From Collinsella sp. OM04-5 (lineage in GTDB: Bacteria > Actinomycetota > Coriobacteriia > Coriobacteriales > Coriobacteriaceae): DNA of 64,000 nucleotides. The notes under the pieces are model-generated. The model saw only the letters and a program-made list of their open reading frames with translations. It ran no database searches and was not told where the DNA came from. Shown here piece after piece: positions 25,903 to 34,026 of this stretch (the first letter of the stretch is position 1; the number at the start of each line of letters is the position of its first letter). The stretch is from assembly GCF_003439125.1 (NCBI RefSeq), contig NZ_QSUU01000008.1, forward strand, positions 8,749-72,748, read 5' to 3'. The translations under genes and the position numbers were made by a program.

Positions 25903-27224
25903 TCGACACCGAGCACGTTAAATGCGACACCTGTACTGCCCCCGAGCCCATGGAGCTCGACGCCAGCGACGAGGCTTCGCGCGGCTGGCCCACCGTGGAC
26001 ATCGAGACCAACCCCTACAAGGGCCAGTTCCCGCTGTTCCAGCAGCACCCCGAGATCGCTTTCCTCGATAGCGCCGCCACCGCGCAGCGCCCTGCCCGTG
26101 TGCTCGACGCCGAACGCGACTTCTACCAGCGCATGAACGCCAACCCCCTGCGCGGCCTGTACTCGCTGTCCGTCGAGGCCACCGACGCCATCGCGAAGGT
26201 CCGCCAGCAGATCGCTGACCTCATCGGCGCCTCACAGGCCAACGAGGTCGTCTTCACCCGCAACACGAGCGAGTCGCTCAACCTGGTCGCTAAGAGCTTT
26301 GCGCCCACAGTGCTCGAACCGGGCGACGAGGTCGTCATCACCATCATGGAGCACCACTCCAACCTGATTCCGTGGCAGCAGGTCTGCCGCGAGACCGGCG
26401 CCAAGCTCGTCTACCTCTACCCCACCAAGACCGGCCAGCTCACCACCGAGGAGGTTCTTGCCAAGGTGGGTCCCAAGACCAAGATCCTAGCCGTGGGACA
26501 GGTCTCCAACGTGCTGGGCGTCGAGAACCCGGTCAAGAACCTCGGCAAACTCGTGCACAAGTACGGCGGCTACCTGGTCGTCGACGGCGCGCAGTCGCTG
26601 CCGCACATGCCGGTCGATGTGGCCGACCTGGGCGCCGACTTCTTTGCCTTTAGTGCGCACAAGGCCATGGGCCCCATGGGCATCGGCGTGCTGTGGGGCA
26701 AGATGGACCTGCTCAACGCCATGCCGCCCATGCTTACCGGCGGCGAGATGATCGATTCGGTCACCGAGCAGAACGCTGTCTGGGCTCCCGTCCCCGAGAA
26801 GTTCGAGGCCGGCACGCAGGACGCCGCCGGCATCTTCGCCACGGGCGCCGCACTCGATTACCTGGTCAACACGGTGGGTTACGAGAACATCCAGGCCCGC
26901 GAGCAGGCACTCGTCCACTATCTGATGGGCGAACTCATGCAGCTCGACTTTGTCCAGATCATCGGCTCCATCTATTGGGACAACCACCACGGCGTCGTGA
27001 GCTTTAACGTCAAGGGCATCCACCCGCACGACGTAGCGAGCATCATGGACATGGACGGCGTCTGCATTCGCGCCGGCCACCACTGTGCGCAGCCGCTGCT
27101 CACCTGGCTGGGCGTCGAGAACCTTGCCTGCTGCCGCGCCAGCGTGGCCTTCTACAACGACAAGGCCGATATCGACAAGTTCATCGCCGGCCTGCATCAC
27201 GTTTGGAGCACGTTCAATGGGTAA
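25899..27224 (+). CDS. sufS: Cysteine desulfurase SufS
   Basis: A class V aminotransferase-fold, PLP-dependent desulfurase of 441 residues. It has the PLP lysine in FFAFSAHKAMGPMGIGVLWG, the cofactor-region EVVITIMEHHSNLIPWQQ and the catalytic cysteine in VCIRAGHHCAQPLL. It takes sulphur from cysteine and hands it to SufU. A 40-residue N-terminal extension contains CDTCTAPEPMELDASD, with two extra cysteines that are not part of the usual fold. The gene starts inside the sufD stop region (4-bp overlap, ATGA) and ends eight bases into sufU, so translation is coupled throughout. Confidence 0.94.
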   Translation: MIDTEHVKCDTCTAPEPMELDASDEASRGWPTVDIETNPYKGQFPLFQQHPEIAFLDSAATAQRPARVLDAERDFYQRMNANPLRGLYSLSVEATDAIAKVRQQIADLIGASQANEVVFTRNTSESLNLVAKSFAPTVLEPGDEVVITIMEHHSNLIPWQQVCRETGAKLVYLYPTKTGQLTTEEVLAKVGPKTKILAVGQVSNVLGVENPVKNLGKLVHKYGGYLVVDGAQSLPHMPVDVADLGADFFAFSAHKAMGPMGIGVLWGKMDLLNAMPPMLTGGEMIDSVTEQNAVWAPVPEKFEAGTQDAAGIFATGAALDYLVNTVGYENIQAREQALVHYLMGELMQLDFVQIIGSIYWDNHHGVVSFNVKGIHPHDVASIMDMDGVCIRAGHHCAQPLLTWLGVENLACCRASVAFYNDKADIDKFIAGLHHVWSTFNG

Positions 27225-27651
27225 TCTGTACACCTCCACCACGTTTATGGAGCACAACTCGCACCCCGACTACAAGTACGAGATGGACGCCCCCACGCAC
27301 GAGCACGACGGCATCAACCCCAGCTGCGGAGACGAGCTCACCTTGCAGCTACGTGTCGAGAACAACGTGATCGAGGAGGCCTCCTTTACCGGCCACGGCT
27401 GCGCCATCAGCCAGGCAAGCGCCGACATCATGGCCGACCTCATCACCGGCGAGACCGTCGAGGAAGCTCGCCGCTTGGCAGAGCTCTTCCTCGCCATGAT
27501 CCGCGGCGAGCAGCTCTCCGAGGAGGACTTGGAAGACCTGGACGAGGCCGCCCAGCTCCAGGACATCTCGCACATGCCCGCCCGCGTCAAATGCGCCGAG
27601 CTCGCCTGGCGCACCCTCGACGGCATGCTCACAGGACAAAATAATCAGTAG
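27217..27651 (+). CDS. sufU: Sulphur-acceptor protein SufU
   Basis: The product has 144 residues with the three conserved cysteines of the SufU/IscU fold: INPSCGDELTLQL, FTGHGCAISQASADIMADLI and ARVKCAELAWRTL, plus the zinc-binding aspartate in the first motif. Zn-SufU accepts persulphide from SufS in Gram-positive and actinobacterial Suf systems. ATG 27217 is chosen because it lies just inside the sufS 3' end and starts the homologous region; a longer in-frame reading would overlap sufS by 140 bases. The stop codon lies within an inverted repeat (27634-27661). Confidence 0.93.
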   Translation: MGNLYTSTTFMEHNSHPDYKYEMDAPTHEHDGINPSCGDELTLQLRVENNVIEEASFTGHGCAISQASADIMADLITGETVEEARRLAELFLAMIRGEQLSEEDLEDLDEAAQLQDISHMPARVKCAELAWRTLDGMLTGQNNQ

Positions 27652-27671
27652 TATTTGTCCCAAATCTTAAG
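27634..27671. repeat. GGACAAA/TTTGTCC inverted repeat carrying an 18-bp copy of the suf operator
   Basis: GGACAAA and TTTGTCC face each other across the sufU stop. The right half, TTTGTCCCAAATCTTAAG (27654-27671), is identical to 22224-22241 in the palindrome before the operon. Thus the same 18-mer lies at both ends of the suf locus, in the same orientation. Confidence 0.7.
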
Positions 27672-27680
27672 AATTTTGTT

Positions 27681-27717
27681 GGCCGAATCGCTTGACAAGA
27701 GTGGTTCGGCCATTTTC
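27681..27717 (+). terminator. Terminator of the suf operon
   Basis: GGCCGAA (27681-27687) and TTCGGCC (27705-27711) form a stem with a 17-base loop, followed by ATTTTCT. Confidence 0.65.
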
Positions 27718-28517
27718 TATTCCGAGCCCTCAGCCTGAGCATTCACCCGAACATAAGCGCGCACGATACGAGAGACGGTACTCTTGCTGATTCCCGTATA
27801 TCGTTCGATCTCGCGCACCGTGTAGCCGACATCGTGCAGGGCGAAAATGATTCCATCTCGCCGCGAGGGCGCTACGGTCTTGAGTTCGTTGAGCGGCACG
27901 CCCAGGCGCTTCGCCATCTTGTCGGCAAACGCACGCCGCTCCCACTCTGTCTCATCCATATCGTGAATCACCGGATCGGAACCATCGGGCATCGACAGAG
28001 AATAATCCAGAAACCCCTTGGCAGACTCAAAGAGCTCAAGCACACAAGAAGGGTCCGAAAATCCCCTCGTCGTATCGTTGTCATACGCTCTCAGATACTC
28101 GGCAAAGCTGCTCCAGGGATAACGCTCGATCAGGGCGATACCCGCCTCCTGCGGATTAGCGTGAACATAGCGAATGGCAGCCATTAGATAACGGTCGGTA
28201 TCGAGCGAGCGCCGGTCAAAACGGTTCTGGAACAGATGACCCGTGCGCCCCGTGCGCTTATTGAACCGCCGCGCGTACGTCAAAAGCAGCCGGTGCATCG
28301 CCGCGCTCATCGCGTCCTCGTAATCTGCAAGCACCAGATGCACGTGATTGCCCATAAGGCACCAGGCGATAACCGTCACGCCCGCCTCGCGGCAGCACTC
28401 GCGCATCAGCTCCAAAAACTCCCACCGGTCTTCATCGCCCTCAAAGATGAGCTGCTTGCCCACACCGCGGGCACAGACATGGTAAAAGCCGGTAACCGTT
28501 CTCCAAACGCGCTGCAT
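27717..28517 (-). CDS. REP-associated tyrosine transposase (RAYT), copy 1, 266 aa
   Basis: A Y1/HUH transposase of the IS200-like RAYT group. The N-terminus is VWRTVTGFYHVCARGVGKQL and the HUH motif is WCLMGNHVHLVLAD. The helix with the catalytic tyrosine is YLMAAIRYVHANPQEAGIAL, followed by YPWSSFAEYLR. A C-terminal helix-turn-helix (TVREIERYTGISKSTVSRIV) is an addition seen in some RAYT groups. The ATG at 28517 has GGGAG eight bases upstream. RAYTs are single-copy domesticated enzymes that cut and move short REP palindromes. The gene sits immediately after suf, convergent with it, next to the GGACAAA/TTTGTCC repeat that may be its substrate. It is a different lineage from copy 2 at 44332. 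Confidence 0.85.
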   Translation of the reverse strand: MQRVWRTVTGFYHVCARGVGKQLIFEGDEDRWEFLELMRECCREAGVTVIAWCLMGNHVHLVLADYEDAMSAAMHRLLLTYARRFNKRTGRTGHLFQNRFDRRSLDTDRYLMAAIRYVHANPQEAGIALIERYPWSSFAEYLRAYDNDTTRGFSDPSCVLELFESAKGFLDYSLSMPDGSDPVIHDMDETEWERRAFADKMAKRLGVPLNELKTVAPSRRDGIIFALHDVGYTVREIERYTGISKSTVSRIVRAYVRVNAQAEGSE

Positions 28518-28845
28518 GGCGCTCCCTTCGCCGGGATCTGATTGCCATCCAATACAGCACGATTGAAGCGTGCCATCAAAACATTCACGCAAAACAATAC
28601 ACTCGCGCGGCCAAAGGCAGTAAACGGGCGGCGAACGGCACCGTTGCAACAGGTCAACCCCTGCAACGCTTACAAGAGCTGACCAAAAGCTTGCCCAAGA
28701 CGAACCCCCTCTACGGAAGTTCGCGACCACAGAACATATAGTTAAACCGTTTCAATTAAAACTTCCGGACTTCTCGCTACGAAAACTGAGCCGTTCGCCG
28801 AATATTCCGTGCATTTCGCGGTATTATAGGGGCTGCATGTCATGT
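28518..28845. other. Intergenic gap between RAYT copy 1 and the scaffold gene
   Basis: No gene is supported here. A -10-like TATTATA (28822-28828) lies upstream of the scaffold gene; its -35 box is unclear. Confidence 0.4.
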
Positions 28846-28885
28846 CCCTTTCGAAGGGTCGCCCGGCAATCGCCAGCCACGACCC
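28846..28885 (+). promoter_or_regulatory. Leader with two mutually exclusive hairpins
   Basis: CCCTT/AAGGG (28847-28858) can pair tightly. The GGG of its right arm also belongs to GGGTCG (28856-28861), which can pair with CGACCC (28880-28885). A third small stem, CCC-AGAC-GGG, follows. The region lies between the -10-like box and the ATG at 28921, so it would be transcribed. Overlapping stems are a hallmark of attenuators and riboswitches, but I do not recognise a class. Confidence 0.35.
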
Positions 28886-28920
28886 CCAGACGGGACGCCA
28901 ACACGATAGAGAGGAGAGGC

Positions 28921-29655
28921 ATGCAGTACTCACAGGAAGTGGAGAACATGTGCCCCGTTGCCAAGGGTGCATACCACGGCCCCGCACCCATCCCCGAGGA
29001 GGGCAAGTGGGTCCAGGCTAAGGAGATTTCCGACATCTCCGGTCTTACGCACGGTGTGGGTTGGTGCGCACCTCAGCAGGGCGCCTGCAAGCTCACGCTG
29101 AACGTCAAGGACGGCATCATCGAGGAGGCCCTCGTTGAGACCATCGGCTGCTCGGGCATGACCCACTCTGCTGCCATGGCTTCCGAGATCCTTCCCGGTA
29201 AGACCATCCTCGAGGCCCTCAACACCGACCTCGTCTGCGACGCCATCAACGTTGCTATGCGCGAGATCTTCCTGCAGATCGTTTACGGCCGCAGCCAGAC
29301 CGCGTTCTCCGAGGGCGGCCTGCCCGTGGGCGCCTCCCTCGACGACCTCGGCAAGGGCCTTCGCTCTCAGGTCGGCACCATGTTCGGCACCAAGGCCAAG
29401 GGCGCTCGTTACCTTGAGCTCGCTCAGGGCTACGTCACCCGCATGGCTCTCAACGACAAGAACGAGATCATCGCATTCGAGTTCCTGAACCTCGGCAAGT
29501 TCACCGACGCCGTCAAGGCCGGCAAGACCCCCGAGGAGGCCATCGCTGGCGCTATGGGCCACTATGGTCAGTGGGAGAACGCTGCCAAGTACATCGACCC
29601 GCGCACCGACGAGGAGACTCACTCCGTCGCCAGCGTGTTCCCGGTTCACGAGTAG
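28921..29655 (+). CDS. NifU/SufU-like iron-sulphur scaffold-type protein, 244 aa
   Basis: Residues 30-140 resemble the IscU/NifU N-terminal fold: GVGWCAPQQGACKLTLNVKD, then VETIGCSGMTHSAAMASEIL, which parallels the GHGCAISQAS motif of SufU, and DLVCDAINVAM for the third cysteine. Another cysteine lies near the N-terminus (VENMCPVAKG). The C-terminal 100 residues are not part of SufU and include FGTKAKGARYLELAQGYVTR. The ATG at 28921 follows GAGGAGAGGC. The gene is 18 bp upstream of the GGGtGRT gene; the two are a recurring pair in anaerobes whose job is unknown. It may build or carry a cluster for a partner other than the Suf clients. Codon use is strongly biased to C-ending codons, which suggests high expression. 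Confidence 0.75.
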   Translation: MQYSQEVENMCPVAKGAYHGPAPIPEEGKWVQAKEISDISGLTHGVGWCAPQQGACKLTLNVKDGIIEEALVETIGCSGMTHSAAMASEILPGKTILEALNTDLVCDAINVAMREIFLQIVYGRSQTAFSEGGLPVGASLDDLGKGLRSQVGTMFGTKAKGARYLELAQGYVTRMALNDKNEIIAFEFLNLGKFTDAVKAGKTPEEAIAGAMGHYGQWENAAKYIDPRTDEETHSVASVFPVHE

Positions 29656-29673
29656 AAAGGGAGGGAAATAACT

Positions 29674-30678
29674 ATGACTGTTACGTTCGAAGGTTACGAG
29701 CGCCGCGCTGACAAGATCAACAAGTGCCTCGCCGACAACGGCATCGCCTCCCTCGAGGAAGCTCTGCAGATCTGCACCGACAAGGGCTTCAACCCGCGTG
29801 AGATCGTCAACAACACCCAGTCCATCGCCTTCCAGAACGCCGAGTGGGCCTACACCCTCGGTTGCGCTCTCGCTGTCAAGCGTGGCGCCAAGACCGCTTC
29901 TGAGGCTGCCGCCATCATCGGCGAGGGCATCCAGGCCTTCACCGTTCCCGGCTCCGTCGCCGAGGACCGCAAGGTCGGTCTGGGCCACGGCAACCTGGGC
30001 GCTATGCTGCTCTCCGACGACACCGAGTGCTTCGCCTTCCTGGCTGGCCACGAGTCCTTCGCTGCCGCTGAGGGTGCTATCGGCCTGGCTCTGAACGCCA
30101 ACAAGGCTCGCAAGAAGCCGCTGCGCGTCATCCTCAACGGTCTGGGCAAGGACGCTGCTCAGATCATCGCCCGCATCAACGGCTTCACCTACGTGAAGAC
30201 CCAGTTCGACTACTACACGGGCGAGCTCAAGGTCGTCGAGACCATCCCCTACTCCGATGGTCCCCGCGCTGCCGTTAACTGCTACGGCTCCGACGACGTC
30301 CGCGAGGGCGTTGCCATCATGTGGCACGAGAACGTCGACATCTCGATCACCGGTAACTCCACCAACCCCACGCGCTTCCAGCACCCCGTCGCTGGCACCT
30401 ACAAGAAGGAGCGCCTCGAGGCTGGCAAGAAGTACTTCTCCGTCGCTTCTGGTGGCGGCACTGGCCGTACCCTGCACCCGGACAACATGGGCGCCGGCCC
30501 CGCCTCTTACGGCATGACCGACACCATGGGCCGTATGCACTCCGACGCCCAGTTCGCTGGTTCTTCCTCCGTGCCTGCGCACGTCGACATGATGGGTCTC
30601 ATCGGCATGGGCAACAACCCCATGGTCGGTGCCACCGTCGCTTGCGCTGTCGCCGTCGAGGAGGCCCTCAAGGCCTAA
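29674..30678 (+). CDS. GGGtGRT family protein, 334 aa
   Basis: The protein carries the family-defining sequence SVASGGGTGRTLHPDNMGAG near residue 268, plus AYTLGCALAVKRGAKTASEA, DRKVGLGHGNLGAMLL and FAGSSSVPAHVDMMGLIGMG, all typical of the family. No signal peptide or membrane segment is present. Glycine-rich loops and conserved histidines suggest an enzyme, but no reaction is established. AAAGGGAGGG precedes the ATG. It forms a two-gene operon with the scaffold-type gene and ends in a terminator at 30713. The codon bias of a highly expressed gene is evident. Confidence 0.85.
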   Translation: MTVTFEGYERRADKINKCLADNGIASLEEALQICTDKGFNPREIVNNTQSIAFQNAEWAYTLGCALAVKRGAKTASEAAAIIGEGIQAFTVPGSVAEDRKVGLGHGNLGAMLLSDDTECFAFLAGHESFAAAEGAIGLALNANKARKKPLRVILNGLGKDAAQIIARINGFTYVKTQFDYYTGELKVVETIPYSDGPRAAVNCYGSDDVREGVAIMWHENVDISITGNSTNPTRFQHPVAGTYKKERLEAGKKYFSVASGGGTGRTLHPDNMGAGPASYGMTDTMGRMHSDAQFAGSSSVPAHVDMMGLIGMGNNPMVGATVACAVAVEEALKA

Positions 30679-30712
30679 TCGCGCCCGCGCGATGCTCATA
30701 TAGTTGAGCTTT

Positions 30713-30746
30713 AGAGCCGCTACCTTTTAAGGTGGCGGCTCTTTTT
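30713..30746 (+). terminator. Terminator after the GGGtGRT gene
   Basis: AGAGCCGC-TACC and GGTG-GCGGCTCT form a long stem with a TTTTAA loop, followed by TTTTTG. Confidence 0.9.
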
Positions 30747-30934
30747 GTTTGCACTGTCGCAGGGTAGCTAATGCCGATATATCAGTTGGGGCGATATACG
30801 AGATGTGATGAGATGGAGCATCAGAACGCCCATGACGCCCACCTGCCATATGTGCCCTTTACCGATTTGCCGAGTCTTTGCGGCCCCATTGCCGATCACC
30901 CGTGCGACAATGCGCCGGACGAGAAAGGAATCCG

Positions 30935-32461
30935 ATGGAATCGACTGATGTACTGGTAATTGGATCTGGCATTGCGGGCCTTTGCGCCGCCATCGAAGCG
31001 GCGCGCGCGGGCGTGACCGTCACTGTGGCAAGCGCCGGCAAGACTATGAGTGGATCAAGCTTCTTCCCCGGAACCTGGGGCTTGGGGCTTATCGGACCCG
31101 TTAACGAAGACGACGAACAAGACCTTATCGATACCATCCAGACCGTTGGTGGCGGCGTCGCCGACCCCGATCTTGTCCAGACGTTTGTCCACAGCATTCC
31201 CCAGGCAATTGAATGGCTCGAGCAAGACCTGGGTGTTGAGCTCCAGCGTCCGCAAAGCGCTGAAAGCGCTCAGCAAAAGCAATTTATCCCCTGCTTTGAC
31301 CACAAGACGCGCATGTGGCGCGGCCTCACCCGCAAGCCCCTTGAGGACGCTCTGACGACCCGGATCGAGTCGCTCGGCATTCGCCTGCTCCCCCGCCATG
31401 AGCTTATCGACCTTGTTGAGGACACGAACGGCAGAATAACCGGAACCATGCTCTACGACCTCACCGAAAATCGAATCGTGCCCTTTGCTGCCAAGGCCAC
31501 GATCATCGCAACCGGTGGCACAGGCGGCCTGTTCGAGCGCAGCCTTACGTCGGCTGATGTGCTCAGCTCCTCGCAGGCCATCGCGCTGGCGCACGGCGCA
31601 ACACTTACTAATATAGAGTTCATGCAGATGATGCCCGGCTTCATCGAGCCCAAGCGCAACCTGGTCTTCAACGAGAAAACCTGGCGCTACGTACATGTAG
31701 ACCAGCCGGTAGATATTGCCGACGACAAGCTGGACGACCTGCTCGAGCAGCGCTCTGGATATGGTCCCTTCACGTCACGCTTGGCCTCCCGCGCTATCGA
31801 TCTCGTCATCGATCAGGCAGGTGTCGAAGGCCTGGCACTCCACTACGACTTTCCCCGCGAGGATGTCCCAGAGTTTGTGCAGACCTTTGCCACCTGGCTG
31901 CAAGACGAGCACGGCATCGCCCCGACTGACGAGATGCGCGTTGCGATGTATGCCCACGCCGCTAACGGCGGCATCAAGATCGATAAGACCGCGCAAACGG
32001 GCGTTGAGGGCCTCTACGCTTGCGGTGAGGCGACAGGCGGCATGCACGGCGCCGACCGCATTGGTGGCTTGTCAAGCGCCAACGGCATCGTGTTCGGGCG
32101 CATCGCGGGCGCATCGGCAGCCCAAGCAGCACAGAAAGAGCCCGAGACAGCCCTGAAGGCGGATATCGCCCTCCCCCAGTACGGCATAGCCGCAACAGAT
32201 GCCGAACGCCTGACACACAGCCTAAGGCACACGATGAGCACCTATTGCATGATCAACAGGACCGAAACAGGCCTATCCGAGGCACTACACGAGCTTGAGG
32301 GCTTGAAGACGGAGGCAACGACCTTGAGCACACAGAAAGCCCAGGACAGCGAAGTCGCAGCCCTCGCCCGCCTGCAATCGCAGATTCAACTAGCACAGGA
32401 AATGATCAAAGCCATGCGTAAGCGAACCGAAAGTCTCGGATCGCACTATCGAGCAGACTAA
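30935..32461 (+). CDS. FAD-dependent oxidoreductase of the fumarate reductase/aspartate oxidase family, 508 aa
   Basis: The N-terminal dinucleotide motif is TDVLVIGSGIAGLCAAIEAA. SGSSFFPGTWGLGLIGP and LTRKPLEDALTTRIESLGIR follow, then IIATGGTGGLFERS. The FAD-closing block GLYACGEATGGMHGADRIGG and the helical C-terminal part (STYCMINRTETGLSEAL) match flavoproteins of the FRD/NadB superfamily. It is shorter than fumarate reductases and lacks a heme or FMN domain. Substrate cannot be read from sequence; aspartate, fumarate or a related acid is possible. The ATG at 30935 has GAAAGGA upstream. It stands alone, with no nadA or nadC beside it, so I do not assign nadB. Confidence 0.75.
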   Translation: MESTDVLVIGSGIAGLCAAIEAARAGVTVTVASAGKTMSGSSFFPGTWGLGLIGPVNEDDEQDLIDTIQTVGGGVADPDLVQTFVHSIPQAIEWLEQDLGVELQRPQSAESAQQKQFIPCFDHKTRMWRGLTRKPLEDALTTRIESLGIRLLPRHELIDLVEDTNGRITGTMLYDLTENRIVPFAAKATIIATGGTGGLFERSLTSADVLSSSQAIALAHGATLTNIEFMQMMPGFIEPKRNLVFNEKTWRYVHVDQPVDIADDKLDDLLEQRSGYGPFTSRLASRAIDLVIDQAGVEGLALHYDFPREDVPEFVQTFATWLQDEHGIAPTDEMRVAMYAHAANGGIKIDKTAQTGVEGLYACGEATGGMHGADRIGGLSSANGIVFGRIAGASAAQAAQKEPETALKADIALPQYGIAATDAERLTHSLRHTMSTYCMINRTETGLSEALHELEGLKTEATTLSTQKAQDSEVAALARLQSQIQLAQEMIKAMRKRTESLGSHYRAD

Positions 32462-32503
32462 TTCGAACACCCATCTAAAGCAGAACACAACTAATCGATA
32501 TCT

Positions 32504-32539
32504 ATGGGCCCCGTGAGCTCGAAGTGGCACGGGGCCCAT
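32504..32539. repeat. Perfect 12-bp inverted repeat after the flavoprotein gene
   Basis: ATGGGCCCCGTG and CACGGGGCCCAT enclose a 12-base loop 43 bp past the stop. There is no T-run, so it may be a terminator-like or barrier element. Confidence 0.6.
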
Positions 32540-32622
32540 TCGTGTCCGTACGGCAGCGTATCCTTATTCTGAATACGGAGCGGGCAAAGCCCGCATAGAC
32601 AATAGGCCAGCGAGGAGGAGAT

Positions 32623-33483
32623 ATGGACAGTAGAGATATCGAGAAGTGGCGTGTCGAACTTGATAGCTACGCCAATGTAGAAGACGGCGTTGAGTATTGG
32701 CTCGCACGCGATTTAATGGAACCCATGGGGTACACTCGATGGGAGAACTTTGCCGAAGTTGTTAAGAGGGCAAAAGTCTCGTGCGAAACAAACAAAACTC
32801 CAGTTGATTCCCATTTTCGTGACACCACGAAAATGGTAACTGCCGGTGTCGCCGCTCGCGCGGTTAAAGACTACAAACTTACGCGCTATGCATGCTATTT
32901 AATCGCCCAGAACGGAGATTCAAACAAGCAAGAAATCGCGCTCGCACAGGCGTACTTCGCCGTGCAGACGCGCCGCCAAGAGCTCATAGAGCAGCGCTTC
33001 GCAGAGATTCAGCGCTTGCAGGCGCGCCACTCGCTATCTGATTCAGAGAAACAGCTCTCGGGTATTGCGTTCAAACGCGGCGTGGACTCCAAAGGATTCG
33101 CGATCATCAAGTCGAAGGGCGATGAAGCGTTATTCGGCGGCAGAAGCACGGCGGAAATGAAACAACAGCTCGGCGTATCCAAGAGCTCGGCATTGGCGGA
33201 CAGGCTAGCCGATGTTCTCATCAAAGCAAAGGACCTTACGAACTCGATGACGGCCTTCAACGCCGAGGAACACGACCTGTACGGTCTGGACCAGATCAAG
33301 CAAGAGCACGTCGAGAACAACACAAGCGTGCGTGGCAGCCTCATCGACCGCGGAATTGTACCCGAGAACCTACCGCCTGCCGAAGATACAAAGAAGCTCG
33401 AACGTCGCGTGAAAGCAGACGAGAAAAAGCTCAAGGAGGGTACAGACGGATTCACCGACCCCCAGGGCAGGCTCGACTTGTAA
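32623..33483 (+). CDS. dinD: DinD-like DNA damage-inducible protein, 286 aa
   Basis: The protein matches DinD throughout. The Bro-N-like N-terminus is EYWLARDLMEPMGYTRWENF, then VKRAKVSCETNKTPVDSHFR, TRYACYLIAQNGDSNKQEIA and YFAVQTRRQELIEQ. The C-terminal half carries SKGDEALFGGRSTAEMKQQL and HVENNTSVRGSLIDRGI. In E. coli DinD inhibits RecA strand exchange and is SOS-induced. I see no convincing SOS box upstream, though the actinobacterial consensus differs. GAGGAGGAG precedes the ATG. It sits alone beside a tRNA cluster, a common landing place for horizontally acquired genes. Confidence 0.85.
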   Translation: MDSRDIEKWRVELDSYANVEDGVEYWLARDLMEPMGYTRWENFAEVVKRAKVSCETNKTPVDSHFRDTTKMVTAGVAARAVKDYKLTRYACYLIAQNGDSNKQEIALAQAYFAVQTRRQELIEQRFAEIQRLQARHSLSDSEKQLSGIAFKRGVDSKGFAIIKSKGDEALFGGRSTAEMKQQLGVSKSSALADRLADVLIKAKDLTNSMTAFNAEEHDLYGLDQIKQEHVENNTSVRGSLIDRGIVPENLPPAEDTKKLERRVKADEKKLKEGTDGFTDPQGRLDL

Positions 33484-33524
33484 AGCGTCTGTGCCCTTAC
33501 GGGTTCGGCCCCATGCGAGGTTAA

Positions 33525-33557
33525 TAAAAAAGACGGCCAACCGAAGTTGACCGTCTT
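33525..33557 (-). terminator. Terminator of the tRNA cluster
   Basis: AGACGGTCAAC and GTTGGCCGTCT (minus strand) form a stem with a four-base loop, followed by TTTTTTA. It lies just after the last tRNA-Lys. Confidence 0.85.
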
Positions 33558-33566
33558 AACAATCTT

Positions 33567-33642
33567 TGGTGGGCCGTCAGGGGGTCGAACCCTGGACCTT
33601 GGGATTAAGAGTCCCCTGCTCTACCAACTGAGCTAACGACCC
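33567..33642 (-). tRNA. tRNA-Lys (CTT), copy 1
   Basis: The minus strand folds as a complete cloverleaf of 76 nt with encoded CCA. The anticodon loop is CTCTTAA (anticodon CTT) and the T-arm carries GGTTCGA. Confidence 0.95.
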
Positions 33643-33685
33643 AAAGCTAAAGTCCGTTGTGGCGGACTTTAGAGGAGATATCGTG

Positions 33686-33761
33686 TGGTGGGCCGTCAGG
33701 GGGTCGAACCCTGGACCTTGGGATTAAGAGTCCCCTGCTCTACCAACTGAGCTAACGACCC
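33686..33761 (-). tRNA. tRNA-Lys (CTT), copy 2
   Basis: This copy appears identical to copy 1 over all 76 nt, including CCA. The two genes are 43 bp apart and separated by a small AAGTCCG/CGGACTT hairpin, possibly a processing signal. It is a recent tandem duplication or is kept identical by conversion. Confidence 0.95.
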
Positions 33762-33783
33762 GATATCAACACGAAGCAAGAAC

Positions 33784-33861
33784 TGGGGTGGGTAAAGGGA
33801 CTCGAACCCTCGACCTACGGGACCACAACCCGTCGCTCTAGCCAACTGAGCTACACCCACC
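33784..33861 (-). tRNA. tRNA-His (GTG)
   Basis: The minus strand has the anticodon loop TTGTGGT (GTG), a GGTGGGT acceptor arm with an extra 5' G and encoded CCA. It is the first gene of the tRNA cluster. Confidence 0.93.
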
Positions 33862-34026
33862 GTGTCCTGTGCGCTTCGCGCTCGACTATTATTGCAAGGA
33901 ACGCCACGCGATGCAAGCCCCAATTTTCAAGAATTTTGAAAAGAGTTTTTCGAGACCATTTCGAGCAATTCCCACCGGTTTCATAGGAGTAAACTTGCCC
34001 CACTGCAAATGCTCGAAAGGACAAGC

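Noticed and set aside
28856..28900. A SAM-type riboswitch before the scaffold gene
   Set aside because: Short words resemble parts of known SAM riboswitches, but the required stem order and core are missing.
28930..30699. A 589-codon minus-strand frame opposite the scaffold and GGGtGRT genes
   Set aside because: Mirror of two highly codon-biased genes; no motifs.
30771..30959. A 62-codon ORF upstream of the flavoprotein gene
   Set aside because: It overlaps the flavoprotein start in another frame and has no ribosome site or family.
30935..32461. Assignment as nadB
   Set aside because: The flavoprotein family fits, but no nadA or nadC lies nearby and the subgroup cannot be settled by eye.
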